Counted from the first letter of the stretch, positions 10,701-26,562 are shown. The stretch: 64,000 bases of DNA from Tiliqua scincoides (GCF_035046505.1 NC_089821.1:62280256-62344255); one strand, 5' to 3'. Numbers and translations are program-made. Notes: a model not told the origin generated them from the letters alone.

Positions 10701-13700
10701 CTCTCTGCCCCCAGCCGGCCTCCCCCCCGGAATGCCTCTTCCTTGCCCCTGTCCCCGCCCCCACCTACTGTGCCACTGCTCGGCGGTCTGGGAGACCACC
10801 GAGCCGCAGAAGCTGGGCAACCGCCTGGTGCTAGTCCAGCACCGGCCAGCGCTGGGCAAGCACGGGTGGGAGCCAGGCAGTGAGTCTTGCAAACGTGCCG
10901 ACTGAGCTTGGTGGAGTGGAGCCGTGCCACCGAGCACAGGATTGGGCTCTCAGGGTGGTGTACATGGTTCCTCTCCTTATTTTGCCCTCACAACAACCTT
11001 GTGAGGTAGGTGGAACTGAGAGAAGTAATAGTCATGACATGAAATGAATAATAAAAATGGCCAGAAAATAAATGCAATGAATATTTCCCCACAAGCAATG
11101 GGTGTTCTTCTGCAATGTTCCCCACAAGCAATGGATGTTCACAAGCAATTCTGCATCACATGGTATATAATATGATGGTATTATTCCTAAAAGCTGCCAT
11201 TTCCACAATTCTGGTCACTAGGTTGTCAGACCCCCCCCCCCCCCCGGATGTCACATTGGTCCATTTTGAGTTAAGGCAGTGGTTTTCAAATTTTTAGCAC
11301 CAGGACCCACTTTTTAGAATGACAATCTGTCTGGGACTCACTGGAGGTGATGTCATGGCTGAAAGTGACATCATCAAGCAAATTAAAAATAAATAATGAT
11401 AAATAATTAAATTAAAGAAAAACAAATAAATAAGGGGAAGTCAGCCCTGTTCCCCTAAGTAAATTTTCTCTGTAGCTGGCCTGCAATAACACCCCCGCCC
11501 CAAAAAAAGAAGAATCAGTAAGATTTTCAACCCTGCCCAGTTCAATTTAAGTTCTTATATTTAAGCCATATCACTATCAGGACCTACCTAGCTTTACAAG
11601 TCTAAAATAGGAAAAAAAATGACCTTACCAGTTAAAGTCTCTGTTTTATTCTTTTTAGGGGATGGGAGCTGCCTTGTGGAGCATTTATTGAGCTCCATGT
11701 TCATCAGATCAGGAACATTCTGGTGGCCTCACCTTCCCCTTTGTCTGGCCTGACCACATGCCAAGGCATGTTTGCTTACTCATGAGTAAACACTTAGTTT
11801 AGCTCTCCATAGGGCTCAATATATTCATCTGGTTGGAGGGAGGGAGGGCCTTCTTGGGTGTTTTTTGGAGGTTGTGTTCATCGGAAGGAGACCATTCTGA
11901 TGTCATTGGATTCCTCTCTGTCTGTCCTTTCTGTTGGACTAAGACAGGTTTGCCTACTCATGAGTAAACCCACGACAGGGCTCAGTTTCATTTTCCATAG
12001 GGCTCCATGCATTTTTGTTTTCTGGTTTTTTTCATTGCATTCTGCTGTAAATTCCTCATCCAACAGTATATAGCATGATGGTATTATTCCTAACCACCAC
12101 AAATTTAACAATTTTGGTTACTTGTGGCATCACCCTTCTACAAGGCTGGTACCTAGGGAGGACCCTCTCCCTGCCCCTCATTACCTACACCACTGAGGTG
12201 AACAACCCCAAAATGTAGTTGCTATGTCTTTCAGTAAATCCCTTTGGACATATTATTTCCATAAAAGAGGTTAGGTCACTTCGACATCAACATTCCCATC
12301 AACTATTCCCTGAACACTTTGACATGTGGGATATTCCCATCACTCATTATCAAAGTAGGAGGTCACTTTGACTTGAAAGTCCCACACCCCAACATCCTCT
12401 CTTGGCTACACAATCCTGGAATGTTCCTGGATCAAGCCCTGATAACCCTGTTTTTCACAAATCTAGTGCTCTGCCATGTAAGCAGACTGAAGCCACGGGT
12501 TGAAGCCATGAGACAAAGCCTTTTGCTTTATAATTGTATGTATGCATATATGTGCTTATGTGATCATTAGAAAAGGTATTGAGAACAAAACAGCTAATAT
12601 TATAATGCCGTTGTACAAATCTATGGTAAGACCACACCTGGAGTATTGTGTCCAGTTCTGGTCGCTGTAACTCAAAAGGGACATAGTGGAAATGGAAAAG
12701 GTGCAAAAGAGGGCAACTAAGATGATTACTGGGCTGGGGGACCTTCCCTATGAGGAAAGGCTACTGCATTTGGGCCTCTTCAGCCTAGAAAAGAGACACC
12801 TGAGGGGGGACATGATTGAGACATACAAAATTATGCAGGGGAAGGATAAAGTGGATAAAGAGATGCTGTTTACACTCTCACATAACACCAGAACCAGGGG
12901 ACATCCACTAAAATTGAGTGTTGGGAGGGTTAGGACAGACAAAAGAAAATATTTCTTTACTCAGTGTGTGGTTGGTCTGTGGAACTCCTTGCTGCAGGAT
13001 GTGGTGACGGCATCTGGCCTGGATGCCTTTAAAAGGGGATTGGACAAATTTCTGGAGGAAAAATCCATTACGGGTTACAAGCCATGATGTGTATGTGCAG
13101 CCTCCTGATTTTAGAAATGGGCTATGTCAGATGCAAGGGAGGGCACCGGGATGCAGGTCTCTTGTTATCAGGTGTGCTCCCTGGGGCATTTGGTGGGCCA
13201 TTGTGAGATACAGGAAGCTGGACTAGATGGGCCTATGGTCTGATCCAGTGGAGCTGTTCTTAAGTTCTTATGTTCTAATGCCCTATACATAGGTCTAAAT
13301 AACTTTCATTATATGAATATGAGAGAATGAGTATGTCGGGTGAAAACCACTTATTTTTTCCACACTCACACAGAAACTCCTTAGCTGCAAACAACATAAG
13401 AGAAAATGTGCAAGTCTTGATAAATTTGTCAAGATATGGGAGAGCCCAATTATCATGCATGTCTTTAATAGAACCACTTTGCAGAGATGTCACTTTGCAG
13501 CCCAGCAGTTGAGAGGGGGTCAGCCAAGTGACACCTTGGCAGAAGCAGCACTCCTAAAAGGGCAACCCCTGTGACAACTGGGCTCTCCCAATGTCTTGGC
13601 AGTGTCTCCCTCTCTCACCCCTCTTATTTGGCCCCTTACCTGGTACCATTCCTTGCTTTCTGAGGCCTCCTTCCATCTCTTGTCCCTCCCACCCCTGGTC

Positions 13701-15535
13701 CAGGAATTCTCTGGGAATTACAGAGTCAGAGATGCCAACACCCAACAAAGCAGGAGTCCCCATTTTGAAATGTCTCTCCAACGCATGACCCACATCATCT
13801 ATGCTATAGGGTGACTAGAACATAGAGGAGAAAAAGAAATACACTAAGATTTAGCTAACAAGCAAAGCAGTAAAAGGCAGGAACTGAACGAAAGAGGTCA
13901 AAATCTCCAGCCAGTTCAGCCCCAGGTTGAGAATGTCAGACCAAAGCCAGTTCCAAGATACTACAATTATACACAAAGCATGAAAGAGGTCTATGTTTTA
14001 ACTACCATATATGAAGAGCTGGAAGGCTACAGTTACATGTTCTGGGCACTTGTGATTAACATGATGTGTGCAAAATATGTACTTACTCAGACTTGTTACA
14101 CCAAGATAGGGAAATATGCCCTTCAAAAATCTTGATTCAGAATCAAAGCAGGGTAGAAAGGGGTGGAGAGACAAGTCATAAAGCCTCTGTCTTCCCCTGT
14201 AGCACCTGGCTTTGCAAGTTACTTCTTCCAAAAGCCCCCCCCCCTTTTTGCTGAGTGCCTGCTCTTTGCTTGTGGCACCCTGTGGTTGGAATCGCATCTT
14301 TTGTTCTGCCTGTACAAGAAGAGAGACTTGTTTCCAGCACAGGGGCCGGGGCTAGTCAGGGTGGCCTTTTCTTTCTGAGCTGGGCTCTCTTTCTTCAGTC
14401 TCAAACCCCAGCTCCTCAAGGACAGAAAAATCAGGGTGCTGCTTATCCAGCAACAGTTCAGGTGGCCAATTATTTTTTTTAAACCCTCTCCTAGTGGCTC
14501 TCTCAGAAGCCGCAGACACAATAAGTAAGCAGTGAAGGTTTCCCACCCCCTCCCATCACTACCTTGGGCTACAAACAAATTTTGTACAACCACCAATAAA
14601 TACCTGTTATTGTTGTTGTTATTATTATTATTATCTCTCTCTCTCTCTCTTTTTTTTTTTAGGCTGTTTTGTTTTAGGCTGAAGCAGGACAGGAGCAAAG
14701 GAGGCCAGGAAGTCAAGGGGGCAGAAGCTCCCATCAGACAACCAAACTCCAAGTGGGACAAGGTCACATAGCAGCAGCATTTTGCCTTTCAGCTCTGCTG
14801 CCCTTTCCCATTCTTAGAATTAATTTCAGCTAGTTCAAAGGGGCTGCCTTCCTCACCCAGGCTGCAATCCTAGTTACACTTACCTGGGAGTAAGTCCCAC
14901 TGACTATGTTGGGACTTACTTCCAAGTAGACACGCATAGAGATGGCCTCTCGGTGCTACACACACAGCCTCAGCAAGACTAACCATCATCAGTCACTCTC
15001 CTTATTCTCCTGACCCAGGCTGGGCAATTCCTGGCTGCCCTGAAACAAGGAAGGTCCGGCTGAGCACCCCGCAGAGAGGACTGCGCCCGGGGACTTTCGG
15101 CATCGCCAGCGAGTGGGCGCGGGGAAGAGGCTCGTCTAGGGAAGCAGGAGTCACTCCGGGAAGAGACCGAGGCTGCAATCCTATGCACACTTTCCTGGGA
15201 GTAAGCCCCATTGAACTCAGTGGGGCTTACTTCCGAGTAGGCATGCATAGGACTGGGCTGCGAGACGGCAACGAGGAGTTCGGGAGGACAAGCGACGAGC
15301 TCCCAGGGAGCGGCTCCTCCCCTCCCCCGACGGCCGCGCTCACCTTGACGGAGGCGACGAGGGCGGCGAAGCCGAGGCAGCAGGCGTTCCAGATGCCGAA
15401 GCTGCAGAGCGACCAGAGCACGTAGTCCTTGACCCGCAGGATCTGGGCGGCCCGCGCCTTGGCGCCCCCCGCCTCCTCCTTGCCGTCGGGGTAGGGCTGC
15501 ATGGGGATGGCAACGCCGTGCGCCGAGGACTGCAT
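7797..15535 (-). CDS. IFITM: IFITM-family gene, copy A (complete, two exons)
   Basis: Interferon-induced transmembrane proteins restrict fusion of enveloped viruses at plasma and endosomal membranes. Exon 1 is 15535-15344 (64 codons, ATG at 15535) and exon 2 is 8006-7797 (69 codons plus TAA), giving 133 aa. The donor is AAG|GTGAGC, the acceptor TTTCAG, and the intron 7.3 kb. The joined protein has a CD225 domain: [20 protein letters not shown], then SRDRKVVGDVEGASYYGK across the junction, and a C-terminal membrane segment (ISAVILSVLFVVIFIVLIAT). The paired cysteines in NACCLG and the one in AKCLN correspond to the palmitoylated residues of human IFITM3, and the GDVEG glycine-spacing motif is kept. 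The N-terminus is short and lacks a YxxPhi endocytosis motif, suggesting an IFITM1-like surface distribution (inference). Placement next to PGGHG matches the amniote IFITM locus. Orthology to a particular mammalian IFITM cannot be assigned. Confidence 0.93.
8531..8957. mobile_element. hAT MITE, CAGGGGTGCCCAAACC family, copy 1
   Basis: A 427-bp element with termini CAGGGGTGCCCAAACC and GGACACTCCTG, flanked by the perfect 8-bp duplication GTCTAGCT. It lies in the intron of IFITM copy A. Relatives are at 50680 and 60339 in the opposite orientation. Confidence 0.88.
9188..9645 (+). mobile_element. Retroposon with (AAC)n tail, copy 1
   Basis: The element begins near CCCCTGGGGGCTGGG and ends GATGCCAACAACAAC. 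The same unit lies inverted at 19959-20443 with a clear 13-bp target duplication, so this is a retroposed element. The (AAC)n tail recalls RTE-clade LINE tails, but I do not recognise the family. Confidence 0.6.
10271..12195 (+). mobile_element. hAT-like composite element (CAGTGGTGTAGCTAGG ... TACACCACTG)
   Basis: The ends are inverted (CAGTGGTGTAGC at the left, CTACACCACTG at the right), with an imperfect 8-bp flank match (GGGTGGAG and AGGTGAAC). Inside are a GC-rich AGCCCAATCCT-ended element (10378-10948), a TCCTCACAACAACC-type segment, a CAGTGGTTTTCAAAT-type hAT start at 11277, and a tail shared with 23590-23804 and 43440-43640. It is non-coding and mosaic. Confidence 0.5.
10378..10948. 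mobile_element. GC-rich MITE with AGCCCAATCCTG inverted ends
   Basis: A 571-bp insert with termini AGCCCAATCCTG and CAGGATTGGGCT. The open frames in it on both strands are Pro/Ala/Gly-rich and overlap, so they are compositional shadows. It sits at nearly the same point of its host element as the MITE at 6083 does in the related host copy. Confidence 0.5.
12560..13275 (+). mobile_element. CR1 LINE 3' end (5'-truncated)
   Basis: This encodes the C-terminal part of CR1 ORF2 ([51 protein letters not shown]), followed by the 3' end (GGACTAGATGGGCC, GTTCTTATGTTCT). A stop codon interrupts the frame near 12668. It lies in the intron of IFITM copy A. Confidence 0.9.
14604..14660 (+). repeat. Compound microsatellite (GTT/ATT)n(CT)n(T)n
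   Basis: Runs of TTGTTGTTATTATTATTAT are followed by CTCTCTCTCTCT and a T-run, in the intron of IFITM copy A. Confidence 0.85.
14860..14946. repeat. Short palindromic MITE (about 90 bp)
   Basis: GGCTGCAATCCTAGTTACAC at the left, with a mirrored GGGACTTACTTCCAAGTAGA right arm. Confidence 0.65.
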
Positions 15536-15750
15536 CGCTGCTGCGCCGGGAGGAGACTGGAGCAAGCCCGGCTGGGGCCCCCAAGAAGAAGGCGGGGCGA
15601 GGGCGGGGCGCGGGAGGGCAGGAGAGCGGTCCCGTGCAACCCGATCTTCCCTGCAGAGTAGCCCAGACGAGGGGGAGCCAGTCCCGGGAGACAGCGCAGG
15701 AGCGTCAGGCTGGGGCGCAGAAAAGGGGCCCCTCGACGGCTGGCGCTGGG
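15050..15750. promoter_or_regulatory. CpG island over exon 1 of IFITM copy A
   Basis: GC- and CpG-rich DNA covers exon 1 and about 200 bp upstream. GGGGCGAGGGCGGGGCG (Sp1-like GGGCGG) lies just upstream of the ATG. I found no GGAANNGAAA or ISRE-type site here, only a lone GAAACC near 15755. Confidence 0.6.
15171..15260. repeat. Short palindromic MITE (about 90 bp), well preserved
   Basis: GGCTGCAATCCTATGCACAC ... GCATAGGACTGGGCTG, flanked by CGA on both sides (a possible 3-bp duplication). It sits 84 bp into the intron beyond the exon 1 donor of IFITM copy A. Confidence 0.75.
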
Positions 15751-15801
15751 AACAAGCCGGTTTCAAGCCCCCCCCCCCCATCTCTGCCACCTGCAGCCTC
15801 C

Positions 15802-15950
15802 GGGCCCAGTCCTATCCAACTTTCCAGCAGGGGTGCAGCCACAATGCAGCCCCGAGGGGGCCTCTGTGACTGCCTCCCCACCACAGGATGCAGGGCACGC
15901 CCCGTTGGCACAGTTGCACTGGCACTGGACAATTGGATAGGGCTGGGCCC
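15802..15950. mobile_element. Harbinger-like MITE copy 2
   Basis: Inverted ends GGGCCCAGTCCTATCC ... GGATAGGGCTGGGCCC, 149 bp, just upstream of IFITM copy A. No clear target duplication remains. Confidence 0.65.
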
Positions 15951-15959
15951 TGGGAAATG

Positions 15960-16980
15960 GGGTTACCTTGCATGTAAATACGCAGGGATCGAAGCTCAGC
16001 TACAGGCAAGAAGAGGGCGAAATGGATAACAATACAAAATTTAAGATAACTAAAAACGTTCAGTGATATTTAAAAAAAAATAAGATTACCGTTGCAATCG
16101 GCTCCTCTGTATAAGAAACATTAAAAATTCAACATAAACAATTTTTGTGTTACACAATGTTACATGCTTTTTTTCCTGTTTTTCCTTTTGCATTTTCCCC
16201 TCTTCTTTCTTTGCCTTTATAGTTTTTGGTTTACACTTAATATTATGTTTAATGATTTTATGATTACATTCTGTTATTCATTAATGAAGGAAATTTTTAA
16301 AAATCATCCCGAAAGTTCTGAGAGACAATATAAAAGCACTGAACCCCTCCCTTTCGAGGAAGCTGTTGCCGCATGAGAGGGCCTTTTGCCAATGCAAACT
16401 CACATCCATGGAAGAATAATAATAAAGTGTTCTTAATCTTTCCAGTCTTGTTGTGGTTAGTGCATCTCTCACTCTAACCATGCACTAGGCATAGCTTTGA
16501 TTGTCTGGGCAACATTTTGAAAGGTTTTTAAAGTTAATTTTAAGGCAGGGTTGAAAGCTGCAAATCCAATTAGAAATTAAAATCCAATTAGAAAATTCTT
16601 CAGAAATCTGCTACTCCTTCCTTTTGGTTGCTTCCCAACTGAGGGAAGCTCAGTGATAATAAATTATTCAAGGAGAAGTGGAATCAAAGTGTGGCCCTGG
16701 AGAATCGAATAGATTGGTTCTGCTCCACCCAAATGCTGGCATGGATTCTCCAATCCAGAATGTATTCTACAAGGTGACAGAGAAAGGCGTAATGTGTCCA
16801 GGTCTCTCTACCCATGGTCCAAAGCTTCCAGTGCACTGAGGAGGTGAAAAGCTTGCATAATGTGCAGGAGACCTCATAGCAAACAGGACAAGCCATCACA
16901 CAATACTTCAGACCATTCTTAGCCCCTCCTCATCAGCCTCAAGGCCAGCATGACTCACACTTAGATGCCTTGGAATAGAC
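15960..16980. other. Intergenic stretch, nothing recognised
   Basis: AT-rich sequence with homopolymer runs in its first half. No protein-like frame or recognisable repeat termini were seen. Confidence 0.4.
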
Positions 16981-16984
16981 AAGT

Positions 16985-17160
16985 GCACTACAGTGACCCG
17001 TGCAGGGTAGACACTAGTTCATTGTATGCTGTAGTACCACCTCTGACCCCAAGAAGTTGCTCCTGTAGGTCTGCCTGCATCTGCTTGATGTCCTCCAGGA
17101 TAGACAACAATTTGGCTTCCTCCTTGACATACCAGGGGCATCCAGAAATGGAATGTGGAT
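16985..17160 (-). pseudogene. Possible Myb/SANT-like DNA-binding fragment (transposon-derived?)
   Basis: The minus-strand frame reads W-x-KEEAKLLSILEDIKQMQAD and then LQEQLLGV ... AYNELVSTLHG. The pattern of Trp, acidic-Leu-Leu-x-Ile and a late Tyr-x-x-Leu resembles the first half of the Myb/SANT-like domains that accompany Harbinger transposases and MSANTD genes. It has no start context or splice sites. The family call is tentative. Confidence 0.3.
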
Positions 17161-17339
17161 GACACACAGACCAGGAACATCCCAGGTTGCACTCTACCCA
17201 ACTTCCTTGCATTTCTGGGATGGGCCTGAAACCTACCAGAAAGGAGCACGTTCTCAGCTTGCTCCAAAAATACTTGCACCCCACATGAAACCATGGCTCC
17301 CGCCTGGGTGGGGCAGAAGCTCACTCCATCCCTATTATT

Positions 17340-18220
17340 TGTAATGCTCTTTCAAAGATAACTGAAAGAGGTGAGTTGGTGTCTTTGTTAGAGGTTATGA
17401 GAGACAACCTCCAGGCAAATTAGTTTAGAATATAAAGGAAAAGCAAGCAATCAATTTTAAAAGTTATTTTTCTTGCATTCTTTAACCACCTGCTGGAGTG
17501 GACAAACTAAATGATTTTTAGTTTCCAGCTCAAGCTTTGGTGGGTGGTCTGGTGTTCCTACTGCTGGCCAAATCATGCCAATTCTCCTTGTACAAAGGAG
17601 CACAGAGATCAGTGCCACTCCCTTGTGGATACCTGGCACACTGCTTCAAGATGCTGGTCAATCAACAGAGCAGAGCAGTGCTGAGTCAGACTCCCCCTCC
17701 CAGTTATTACCATCTTTCCTGGAGGATGGAGAGAGAGAAAGGATAGCAGCAACAATCAATAATAGCAGCAGGCTTATGAGAAAGCCCCACCCCTTCCTTC
17801 TTGACATCTTCCAGGGTGAGGAGTATTTCCCCAGGCTGACCCATGGTTACCTCCAAAGGGGGCAGAGTCACCCCTTTGAGTCATCCCTTCAGGGAGCACC
17901 AAGGGTGAAGACCCTTCTCATTGTTTTTCTGGTCCCAAAAGCCTGTGAGAGGGATGGTGATGGGTGGGAATCCATTGGCGTAAGGCCCAGGGAAGAGAGG
18001 CGTCATTCTGGTAGAATGTTGTAGCCATTCATCCCCCCCTTTTTCCCCCTTCGAGGTGACTAGTGAGTGAGGTGACTATGGGGAGAGTGCAGCCCTCTGC
18101 TGTCACAGCAGCCCACCTTTACTGAGGATGCTCAGTCACCACTCAGCTCCAGTCAGGGTAACTTGGTGATGTCATTGCTGAGCATGAACATCTGGGCGCT
18201 GCAGCAGATGGGTCAAACTA
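17340..18220. other. Intergenic stretch, nothing recognised
   Basis: Moderately GC, unique-looking sequence. Short overlapping frames occur without domain resemblance. Confidence 0.4.
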
Positions 18221-18224
18221 GCCA

Positions 18225-18700
18225 CTGTAGCAAGAGGGGGGTGGAGCGAGGCAAGAGGAGGGGGTATAAGGGTGAGCAGGGAAAGAGACAGCAGGAGGGA
18301 GAGAAGGAAGGAAGGAAAAGACAGGGAGGGAGAGAACGGAATGAAGAAAGAGATGAGGACAGATGAGGTAGTAAGGGGGGGATGGAGAGGAAAGTGATAG
18401 GAAGATGAGCAGCAGCAAGAGAGAGTGAGCTGGAGGAAAAAGAGACAAGGAAGGGAGAGACAGCTGGAGAGGGAGAAATGAAGAGGAGAAGAGTAAGGAG
18501 GCAGCGGGAAGGGAAAAGACAAGAAAGGAAGGGACCAAGGAGGCACAAAACAGTGAGAGCAACAGAACCAGAGAGGAAGCACTCAGGGAGATAGGAGACG
18601 GAGAGAACAGGCACGAGGTAGTGAGAGGTGGAGGACAAGTGGACCAGAAAGAGGGGTGGAGTAAGAAAGGACCTCTGGCGGTGAGGCAAATGGAATGGGG
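18225..18700 (+). repeat. Polypurine (GA-rich) tract, about 480 bp
   Basis: The plus strand is overwhelmingly A and G (GGAGGGAGAGAAGGAAGGAA-like) for nearly half a kilobase. The minus-strand frames made of Ser, Leu, Pro and Phe are compositional artefacts. Such tracts can form triplex (H-DNA) structures. Confidence 0.85.
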
Positions 18701-18849
18701 GGGGCTGGAGACCCCAACAGCAGAGAAGAGTGAGGGGTGAGCAGAGGCAGGACCAGGAAAATATTCCTATTGCAATAGAAAATGGCCGTTCAGAGATAAA
18801 TAGTAAAATATATCTGCATAGAAGATAATCTTATATTCATTAACAACCC

Positions 18850-19140
18850 AATCAAACACTGGCAGCCACACACTGCCCTGGCAACTGCTGTTGCAAAAGT
18901 GCTGTAAGGCACTTTGCCACTGGCAGGCAATGAGCAGTGCTAGCGGCCAGCACCATTTGGTGCCTGGCCTCTGTGTTGATGGGATGCCTCAGACGAGTGC
19001 ATGGTGGTGAGGTTCCCCAACAGGAGTAGTTTCGGGCTGGGGTGGGCAGGGGGGAAGTGGGGAATGAGCAAGATGGTACAGGCCTTAGAGGTGGGGTGGT
19101 GGTGGTGGCAGAGGCTGCCACTGCATCTTATCCCCCCTTC
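18850..19140. repeat. Dispersed repeat, GCAAAAGTGCTGTAAGGCAC family, copy 1
   Basis: Shares the motif TTGCAAAAGTGCTGTAAGGC and a following GTTGATGGGATGC-type region with copies near 33830, 51890 and 56650. It is non-coding; boundaries and class are unknown. Confidence 0.45.
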
Positions 19141-19432
19141 CAAGCCAAAGAGCCCAAAACGACTTTCCTCAGTTTTGTGCCGGCTCCAAGTAGACTTATT
19201 GGAGCTGCTGGAGTTCTACCAAGGGCAAGGGAACATCAGTTGTTTTACCACAAGGAGACCTCAGCTGCTTTTCAGACACAGCAGGATATGGCAATGACCA
19301 TTTTGGCACTGTTGTACTGTGCAGTGCCTGATGAGCATAGGCTTGGGCCCTTAAATTATATATAAATCCATAGATATTACTATTTTGTCTGATAGCACAG
19401 GCCAATTATTCCAAACACAAAGAATCAAGCAG

Positions 19433-19700
19433 TGCCGGACCTGGCACTAGGCAAATGGGGCAAATGCCCCCAGCACACAGCCCATGTGCCTTTAGGACTG
19501 TGCAGGAAGCCTTACTAAGGCTCCCAATGCAATCGGAAACTGTACTTCTGGTTTTCCGGAAGTACAGTTTAAGACTATGGGGAAGCCTCAGAACACTTCC
19601 CCAGTTGGTAATAGAGCTGCGTGATGCTCCATTTTGCTGGTAAGTATGGGGGTGATGTGGTGCGGCGGGCAGCCTCATGGATCTTTACGCCAGGGCGCCT
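19433..19700. repeat. Palindromic MITE-like unit related to 62180-62410
   Basis: The inner hairpin arms AAACTGTACTTCTGG and CCGGAAGTACAGTTT resemble the arms AAACTGTGCTTTCGG and CTGGAAGCACAGTTT at 62290-62322. The flanking GGGGCAAATGCCCC also recurs as GGGCATTTGTCCC. Confidence 0.5.
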
Positions 19701-19958
19701 CGAGGGCAGATCTGTTACTGCACAAAAGAGGACATAATTGCCAATTCCTCTTTTGAGAGGAAAGGCAGGAGAAAGATGACCAGTGGCCACTATCAGAAGC
19801 AGCTGCCATCTTTGCTCTCATCTCAGAGGAACATGGATGGCTAGAAAAAGACAGTCCAGCTGGCCCTTGATGTGGTCCAGGGTAATTCTTGCATAGAGTA
19901 CTTGGAAGGCTAACCTGAGGTTTGTGGAGTATAGGTCTGGAGTACAGCTTTGTGGAGT

Positions 19959-20443
19959 GATGTTGGCATCCTTCAGTCTCGGAAGACTATGGTGTCACAC
20001 TCTGAATGGTGGTTCTGGAACAGAGTGTCCTCTCCAGTGCGCAAAGCCTGGGTAAAGTAGGTATGGAGGATAGGCTGTTACCCATGCAGCAAATCTCCCT
20101 TCTCCACGTCGCTGAAATGGTCCAATGGAAAGGCAGAGGCCAATACGGTTGGTTCCAGCGGCGTCGCAGGAGTTGCCAGAACGTGACTGTGTTCAGCCAT
20201 GAACTGATGAACTGCCTCAGGGACTCCAGCTCCGGATTTTGCCTCGAGGTTGACTCCTGAAGCCTTTTCCATAACTGGATGTAGCCACAAGGCAGTGGAG
20301 GTTTGGGATGAGAGTTTTCCTTCTCTCAGATGAGCTGCCTTCCCAGGCTAATGAGTCCCATCTACCCGGTGGCTGTTTAGTCACCTCTTATGACAAGTAC
20401 AGCCAAACTGAGGGCCTATTCTTATCCCCAACCCCCAGGGGAT
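19959..20443 (-). mobile_element. Retroposon with (AAC)n-type end, copy 2, 13-bp target duplication
   Basis: A 485-bp element inverted relative to 9188-9645. It is bounded by the identical 13-mer AGCTTTGTGGAGT at 19946-19958 and 20444-20456, the signature of target-primed retrotransposition. The end next to 19959 reads ATGTTGGCATCCTTCAG. Confidence 0.75.
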
Positions 20444-20809
20444 AGCTTTGTGGAGTACAGGGACTACAACTGCCTAATAGTTTTTATTTTCTTGGACTCC
20501 AATGTCTTTGAAGATGGCTGTACTTTTTCTTCCCTAATACTATTGGGGAGAGGCCTCTTTGGAGTGAAAAACAGCCTAAAGAGGCGAGATTAACAACCCT
20601 CTCCCAAACCATGCATCTGCTCCCAGTCCCAGCCACCTGAGGGCACTTTTCATGAAGCAAAACACATTACAGTTACACAGCTGCATACAGTATCGGATCT
20701 TGCCCTATGAAACAAGCACTACAAAAACATTAAGATGAAGAAGCTGCTGCAACAGCAAGACAGGTTTCCATTGTGTAACTCATTTTATCAACAAGAAAAC
20801 CATTTACAC

Positions 20810-21228
20810 AAAATCAGTGGTTATATTTTTATTTCCTCAGAATTCACCCCAGATTTTACACACTGCAGTATAAAAAAATCTCTAATACATCAAGAGAAGA
20901 ATTCATGAAAATAAGACCAGAAATGTTCTCCATCAGCAACAGAGGCTGGGAAAGTTCCAATGGCAGACACTGGGAGGGATGACATCTGTTATATAACAAC
21001 CCGGGTTGAACTGCAAGATGATCAGCCCAAACATTTTTCAGTCTTGGCAGGAAAGCTGTGGCTATTGAGTTCCAGCAGAAGGCATCAACATCTGCATCTT
21101 TGGGAGAGCATGTGGCATTCGCCCATTGTGGAATGCCTCATTCCTTATCAAGAGAAAACAGATCAGATACAATAAGAGCAGAAGAAAGACCGTGAGCAGT
21201 ACCTAGGATATAATACTGAAGGAACCAT
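20810..21228 (-). other. 3' UTR and poly(A) signal of IFITM copy B
   Basis: AATAAA on the minus strand (plus-strand 20828-20833) lies about 400 nt past the stop, in sequence shared with copy A. Confidence 0.6.
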
Positions 21229-26319
<5,091 letters not shown>

Positions 26320-26340
26320 CTAGGCCCTTCCACTCCGCGG

Positions 26341-26351
26341 GTTTCCTTTCC
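26341..26351 (-). promoter_or_regulatory. IRF/ETS composite-like site GGAAAGGAAAC
   Basis: A second GGAANNGAAA match on the minus strand (the gene's sense strand), about 345 bp upstream of the IFITM copy B start codon. Confidence 0.35.
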
Positions 26352-26395
26352 TTCCAGGGAAACGTGCGCGGAGCGCGGCCTTTGCAACGGGCTTA

Positions 26396-26562
26396 GGGCC
26401 CAACCCTATCCAATGTTCTAGTGCCAGTGCAGCTGTGCCAGTGGGGCATGCACTGCATCTTGGGGTGGGGCAGCAGTCACAGAGGCCTCTTTGAGACGTG
26501 GAAACATTTGTCCCTTACCTAGTGGCTGCATTGCGGCTGGAAAATTGGATAGGATTGGGCCC
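26396..26562. mobile_element. Harbinger-like MITE copy 5, TTA target duplication
   Basis: A 167-bp element with GGGCCCAACCCTATCC / GGATAGGATTGGGCCC ends between TTA duplications, immediately upstream of the IFITM copy B CpG island. Confidence 0.8.

Larger units (their letters stand above)
7250..15790. repeat. Tandem segmental duplication, unit A (IFITM gene with flanks)
   Basis: This unit aligns by eye with 20640-26290 through the 3' flank, 3' UTR, exon 2, intron blocks (8180-8260 with 22140-22240, 9690-9990 with 22440-22680, 13710-13800 with 22735-23040, 14190-14480 with 24150-24610), exon 1 and the 5' GC-rich region. Many MITEs are private to one copy. Confidence 0.85.

Noticed and set aside
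10318-10937. Frames of 97-148 aa, Gly/Arg/Pro-rich, both strands
   Set aside because: Lie inside a GC-rich MITE; composition shadows.
14219-14767. 182-aa minus-strand frame
   Set aside because: Built over a (GTT/ATT)n(CT)n microsatellite, giving poly-Asn and Arg-Glu runs; not a protein.
15227-15790. 187-aa frame through IFITM copy A exon 1
   Set aside because: Same reason: only 15344-15535 is coding.
18172-18689. Ser/Leu/Pro/Phe-rich minus-strand frames
   Set aside because: Direct translation of the polypurine tract complement.
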